Shown: positions 33,778 to 36,980 of the stretch, one piece after another
Layout of the letters: the number at the start of each line of letters is the position of its first letter
Position numbering within the stretch: the first letter of the stretch is position 1
Assembly: GCA_021848705.1 (NCBI GenBank)
Contig: JAJZTT010000009.1
Span: 1-36,980, forward strand
DNA length: 36,980 bases
Direction: 5' to 3'
Origin: Pseudomonadota bacterium
GTDB taxonomy: Bacteria; Pseudomonadota; Gammaproteobacteria; Burkholderiales; JABEVD01
Notes under the pieces: model-generated
Seen by the model: only the letters and a program-made list of their open reading frames with translations
What the model was told of the DNA's origin: nothing
The model's database searches: none
Made by a program: the position numbers and the translations under genes

Positions 33778-34787
33778 TGTTCAAGGACAAGGTACTGATG
33801 ATTACTGGCGGCACGGGTTCCTTCGGGAATACCGTGCTGAAGCGTTTTCTTTCGACGAATGTGAGCGAGATCCGCATCTACAGCCGCGACGAGAAGAAGC
33901 AGGAAGACATGAGGATCGCGCTCAACGACGACAAGCTGAAATTCTATATCGGCGACGTGCGTGATCACGACAGCCTGCATCAGGCGATGAAAGGCGTCGA
34001 TTACGTTTTCCATGCGGCAGCATTGAAGCAGGTTCCTTCCTGCGAGTTCTACCCGATGGAAGCGGTGCGGACCAATGTAATGGGGACGGAAAACGTGCTC
34101 AGTGCGGCGACCGCTAACGGCGTCTCCCGCGTCATCGTGCTCAGCACCGACAAGGCGGTCTATCCCATCAATGCCATGGGGATTTCCAAGGCAATGGCGG
34201 AAAAGCTCATGGTCGCCAAGGCGAGAATGCAGCGCAAGGGCGAGACGGTGTTCTGCGCGACGCGCTACGGAAATGTCATGGCCTCCCGCGGATCGGTCAT
34301 CCCGCTCTTCGTTTCGCAATTGAAGGAAGGCAAGCCCCTCACCGTCACCGATCCGAACATGACCCGGTTTTTGATGTCTCTCGAGGATTCGGTGGATCTC
34401 GTCCTCTACGCCTACGAACACGGGCATCAGGGCGACATTTTCGTGCAGAAGGCGCCGGCTTCCACCATCGCGGTTCTCGCGCAGGCGCTGAAGGAACTCT
34501 TCGGGCGCGACAACGAGATCCGCGTGATCGGCACGAGGCATGGAGAAAAGCTCTACGAATCCCTCATTTCCCGGGAGGAAATGGCCCATGCCCGCGACAT
34601 GGGGGACTATTACCGGATTCCTGCCGACAACCGCGATCTCAATTATGCGAAATATTTCAGCGAAGGCGAGGAAAAAATCTCGAGCCTCGATGATTACACC
34701 TCCCACAATACCAATCGCCTGAACGTGGAAGAAGTCAAGAATCTGTTGCTGAAACTCGATTACATCAGGGAAGAACTCGATGCTTAA
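33774..34787 (+). CDS. wbjB: UDP-GlcNAc 4,6-dehydratase/5-epimerase (WbjB/FnlA/CapE type)
   Basis: The 337-residue SDR converts UDP-GlcNAc to a UDP-2-acetamido-2,6-dideoxy-L-hexos-4-ulose, the first step of L-FucNAc or L-QuiNAc formation. It has MITGGTGSFGNTVL at the N-terminus, FHAAALKQVPSCEFYPMEAV and STDKAVYPINAMGISKAMAE, where the usual YxxxK is MxxxK (MGISK), a hallmark of this subgroup. TRYGNVMASRGSVIPLF follows. The ATG overlaps the reductase stop (ATGATG; the second ATG is equally possible). It overlaps the 2-epimerase gene by eight bases. Confidence 0.95.
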   Translation: MMFKDKVLMITGGTGSFGNTVLKRFLSTNVSEIRIYSRDEKKQEDMRIALNDDKLKFYIGDVRDHDSLHQAMKGVDYVFHAAALKQVPSCEFYPMEAVRTNVMGTENVLSAATANGVSRVIVLSTDKAVYPINAMGISKAMAEKLMVAKARMQRKGETVFCATRYGNVMASRGSVIPLFVSQLKEGKPLTVTDPNMTRFLMSLEDSVDLVLYAYEHGHQGDIFVQKAPASTIAVLAQALKELFGRDNEIRVIGTRHGEKLYESLISREEMAHARDMGDYYRIPADNRDLNYAKYFSEGEEKISSLDDYTSHNTNRLNVEEVKNLLLKLDYIREELDA

Positions 34788-35904
34788 GGTCATGACCATC
34801 GTGGGTACCCGCCCCGAACTCATCAAGATGAGCAGGGTGATCGCAGAATTCGATGTGCACACCCACCATGTACTGGTGCACACCGGGCAGAATTACGATT
34901 ACGAACTCAACCAGGTCTTCTTCGAAGACCTGGGGATCAGAAAACCCGATCATTTTCTGGAAGCGGTGGGAGAAAACGCGGCGCAGACGATCGCACGGGT
35001 GATCGAAAAATCGGATGCGGTGATGGAGAAGGAAAATCCGGATGCTGTGATGCTGTACGGCGACACCAATTCCTGCCTTGCCGTGATTTCCGCGAAACGC
35101 CGCAAGATCGCGGTTTTTCACATGGAAGCGGGAAACCGATGCTTCGACCAGCGTGTGCCCGAAGAGCTGAACCGCAAGGTTCTCGATCATCTCTCCGACA
35201 TCAACCTGGTGCTCACCGAGCATGCGAGAAGATACCTCGTCGCCGAAGGAATTCGCCCCGAGACCATCATCAAGACCGGCTCGCACATGCGCGAGGTGCT
35301 GGACCATTACATGCCGAAGATCGAAGCTTCGGACGTGCTCGATCGGATGGAACTCGAAACAGGAAAATTTTTCATCGTGAGCGCGCACCGGGAAGAGAAC
35401 GTCGATTCTCCGCAGAATGTAACGGACATGATCGAAACCTTGAATGCGCTTGCAGCCGAATACCGTGTTCCAGTTATCGTTTCCACCCATCCGAGAACCC
35501 GCAAGCGCCTCGACTCGATGGAACTCGGTTCCCTCGATCCGTTCATCCGGTTCATGAAACCCTTCGGCTTCTGCGATTATGTCAGGCTGCAGATGGAAGC
35601 GCTTTGCGTGGTTTCAGACAGCGGCACCATCACCGAGGAGGCCTCCCTCCTCAATCTTCCTGCGATCACCATTCGCAATGCCCATGAGCGCCCGGAGGGG
35701 ATGGATGTCGGGACGCTCATCATGAGCGGGTTGAAGAAGGGGCGGGTGCTCGATGCGGTGAAGGTGACCTTGTCGCAATACGATCGGGAGAGGCGCGTGA
35801 TGCAGCCTGTGGCCGATTACGAGGCGACTTCGGTTTCGAAGCAGGTGCTCAGGGTGGTGATGAGCTACACCGATTACGTCAGGCGCACCGTATGGTCCAT
35901 GTGA
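34780..35904 (+). CDS. wbjD: UDP-2-acetamido-2,6-dideoxy-L-hexose 2-epimerase (WbjD/WbvD type)
   Basis: The 374-residue non-hydrolysing 2-epimerase resembles WecB. Family motifs are GTRPELIKMS near the N-terminus, VHTGQNYDYELNQVFF, HMEAGNRCFDQRVPEE with catalytic acidic residues, VSAHREENVDSP and SDSGTITEEASLLNLP. It inverts C2 of the L-sugar made by the two genes before it, yielding UDP-L-QuiNAc or L-FucNAc depending on the reductase. CFDQRVPEE, where WecB has a TGD-type motif, matches the WbjD group. It has no upstream gap and overlaps the previous gene. Confidence 0.93.
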   Translation: MLKVMTIVGTRPELIKMSRVIAEFDVHTHHVLVHTGQNYDYELNQVFFEDLGIRKPDHFLEAVGENAAQTIARVIEKSDAVMEKENPDAVMLYGDTNSCLAVISAKRRKIAVFHMEAGNRCFDQRVPEELNRKVLDHLSDINLVLTEHARRYLVAEGIRPETIIKTGSHMREVLDHYMPKIEASDVLDRMELETGKFFIVSAHREENVDSPQNVTDMIETLNALAAEYRVPVIVSTHPRTRKRLDSMELGSLDPFIRFMKPFGFCDYVRLQMEALCVVSDSGTITEEASLLNLPAITIRNAHERPEGMDVGTLIMSGLKKGRVLDAVKVTLSQYDRERRVMQPVADYEATSVSKQVLRVVMSYTDYVRRTVWSM

Positions 35905-36851
35905 TGCTCGTCACCGGGGCGAACGGCTTCGTCGGACGCGTGCTTTGCAGCAGCCTCGCCGAAAGGGGATTTTCCGTGAAGGGGGCGGTGCGAAGTGAAA
36001 AGGCACAGCTTTCGCAAGGAATCGAAAAAGCGGTCGTCGGAGATATCGACTCAAAAACGGACTGGTCGGATGCATTGCGAGGAATCGACTGCGTGATCCA
36101 TCTCGCCGCCCGCGTCCATGTCATGCAGGAAGAGAGCGCCGATCCGCTTGCGGAATTCAGGAAAGTGAATGTCGCGGGAACGAGGAAACTCGCCGAGGCT
36201 GCGGTAGCTGCAGGCGTGAAGCGCCTCGTCTATGTCAGTTCGATCAAGGTGAACGGCGAGAAGACGGAAGGGAAACCCTTCACGGAAGCGGACAGCCCTG
36301 ATCCTCAGGATCCCTACGGAATTTCGAAACGGGAGGCGGAGGATGCGCTTCGTGAAATTTCGCAAAGAACCGGGCTCGAAGTGGTGGTCGTGCGGCCCCC
36401 GCTCGTCTATGGCCCGGGAGTGGGCGGAAACTATCTCAGGATGCTCGGCCTCGTGAAGAAGGGGATTCCCCTGCCGTTTGCCTCGATCGATAATCGGCGC
36501 AGCATGATCCATGTCGGCAATCTCGCAGACGCCCTGATTCTCTGCGCAATCCATCCGGATGCCGGGGGAGAAACCTTTCTCGTGAGCGACGATGTTCCGG
36601 TTTCGACGTCCGATCTTTTGAAAAGTCTCGCCAGGGCGATGGGAAAGAAACCTGCCCTCTGGCGCTGCCCTGTATCCATACTTGCTCTTCTGGGCAAGAT
36701 TGCAGGAAAATCGGCGGAAATCGACCGTCTTTCCGGTTCCCTCGAAGTCGATTCCTCCCATATCCGCAAAAAACTCGGATGGAAGCCCCCTCATCCCCTG
36801 GAAGACGGGCTGATCGAAACGGTTCACTGGTTTCATACAGTAAGCCGCTGA
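35892..36851 (+). CDS. WbpV-like NDP-sugar 4-reductase/epimerase (SDR)
   Basis: The 319-residue extended SDR has LVTGANGFVGRVLCSSL, LVYVSSIKVNGEKTEG, YxxxK in DPYGISKREAE, VVVRPPLVYGPGVGGNYLRM and SIDNRRSMIHVGNLADALI. It matches the WbpV/WbjF group, which reduces the C4 keto group of UDP-4-keto-6-deoxy-GlcNAc in D-QuiNAc/D-FucNAc formation and often lies beside a WbpL-type transferase. A GTG at 35901 overlapping the previous stop as GTGA is an alternative start that trims three residues. It is the last plus-strand gene before the insertion-like sequence; the transferase that normally follows is not visible. Confidence 0.85.
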   Translation: MVHVMLVTGANGFVGRVLCSSLAERGFSVKGAVRSEKAQLSQGIEKAVVGDIDSKTDWSDALRGIDCVIHLAARVHVMQEESADPLAEFRKVNVAGTRKLAEAAVAAGVKRLVYVSSIKVNGEKTEGKPFTEADSPDPQDPYGISKREAEDALREISQRTGLEVVVVRPPLVYGPGVGGNYLRMLGLVKKGIPLPFASIDNRRSMIHVGNLADALILCAIHPDAGGETFLVSDDVPVSTSDLLKSLARAMGKKPALWRCPVSILALLGKIAGKSAEIDRLSGSLEVDSSHIRKKLGWKPPHPLEDGLIETVHWFHTVSR

Positions 36852-36856
36852 GATGT

Positions 36857-36884
36857 TAGCAACAAATAGAACTGTCCGGTTTTG
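36857..36884. repeat. IS terminal repeat-like unit 1
   Basis: A 28-base unit starting TAGCAAC and ending CTGTCCGGTTTTG. It aligns with the unit immediately downstream, sharing the TAGCAA start and TGTCCG..TTTTG end, but is four bases longer. Tandem copies like these are typical transposase-binding sites at IS ends. Confidence 0.5.
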
Positions 36885-36908
36885 TAGCAAATGAATTGTC
36901 CGCTTTTG
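36885..36908. repeat. IS terminal repeat-like unit 2
   Basis: A 24-base unit starting TAGCAAATG and ending TTGTCCGCTTTTG, directly adjoining unit 1. Over the last 18 bases the two units match at 14 positions. Confidence 0.5.
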
Positions 36909-36932
36909 GCAGCCTAATCCTTACATCTGGAT

Positions 36933-36980
36933 TCAGGCTGTTGCCGTGCGGCGGACAGGCGCACCGGCTGTGGTTTCTTC
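36933..36980 (-). CDS. Possible C-terminus of a transposase-related protein (partial)
   Basis: A minus-strand frame enters from the right edge and stops at a TGA after 15 visible residues ending APVRRTATA. Its stop lies about 80 bases from the proposed IS end, as expected for the last gene of such an element. Fifteen residues are too few to name a family, and chance cannot be excluded. Confidence 0.25.
   Translation of the reverse strand, partial: EETTAGAPVRRTATA

Larger units (their letters stand above)
36854..36980. mobile_element. Probable end of an insertion sequence (IS21-like or similar)
   Basis: Directly after the last operon gene the sequence changes to TGTTAGCAAC..., followed by two degenerate tandem units that both end in TGTCCG(G/C)TTTTG. 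TGT-start ends with repeated internal units are known for IS21 and some IS481-type elements. A short open frame with a stop on the minus strand lies further in. The family call is tentative because most of the element is outside the window. Confidence 0.5.

Noticed and set aside
1-36980. tRNA, rRNA, CRISPR array or integrase attachment site
   Set aside because: Nothing resembling these was found; the only repeats are the two terminal units at the right edge.

Overview
The window looks like a Gram-negative proteobacterium, most likely a betaproteobacterium: moderately GC-rich DNA, a DUF2242-type lipoprotein, an S4-domain protein and a folB/plsY pair on the left, then a very long polysaccharide operon. 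The assignment rests on gene families and codon use only, so it is tentative.

Left flank (1-3366), housekeeping genes: a 3'-truncated heme/PAS/HD-GYP sensor phosphodiesterase and an S4-domain RNA-binding protein on the minus strand, a DUF2242-like lipoprotein (plus), dihydroneopterin aldolase folB (minus) and glycerol-3-phosphate acyltransferase plsY (plus).

Polysaccharide locus (3384-36851): one co-directional run of 26 plus-strand genes, most overlapping by a few bases. It opens with a sigma70-like promoter carrying a perfect 8-3-8 palindrome in front of a MarR-type EPS-associated regulator. Then follow: (a) wbpB-wbpD-wbpE for a 2,3-diacetamido uronic acid, directly coupled to an L-2-hydroxyglutarate oxidase-like gene; (b) an SDR plus DegT aminotransferase pair and a first asparagine-synthase-type amidotransferase; (c) a decoration module of metallophosphoesterase, ATP-grasp ligase, SDR, two methyltransferases, two CE4-like deacetylases and a beta-propeller protein of unknown function; (d) a glycosyltransferase and a Wzx-type flippase in visibly AT-richer DNA; (e) an SDR, a methyltransferase, a second glycosyltransferase of the same type, a second asparagine-synthase homologue and a GT4 transferase; (f) a 780-residue protein that looks like a flippase-like half joined to a polymerase/ligase-like half, followed by another polytopic membrane protein that is a Wzy candidate; (g) a WbuB-like glycosyltransferase, an RmlD-like reductase, a WbjB/FnlA dehydratase-epimerase and a WbjD-like 2-epimerase, which together predict UDP-L-QuiNAc (or L-RhaNAc), and a WbpV-like reductase.

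Right edge (36852-36980): the operon stops at what looks like an insertion-sequence end, with two tandem degenerate copies of a terminal-repeat-like unit and a possible transposase C-terminus on the minus strand.

Together the genes predict a heteropolysaccharide (O-antigen or exopolysaccharide) containing a di-N-acetylated, possibly amidated uronic acid and an L-6-deoxy-amino sugar, methylated and otherwise decorated, and assembled by the Wzx/Wzy route. The initiating phosphosugar transferase, chain-length regulator, UDP-GlcNAc 6-dehydrogenase (WbpA) and WbpI are not in the window. The most notable points are the 2-hydroxyglutarate recycling loop (wbpB-wbpE plus the oxidase), the flippase-polymerase fusion, and the histidine-rich beta-propeller protein.
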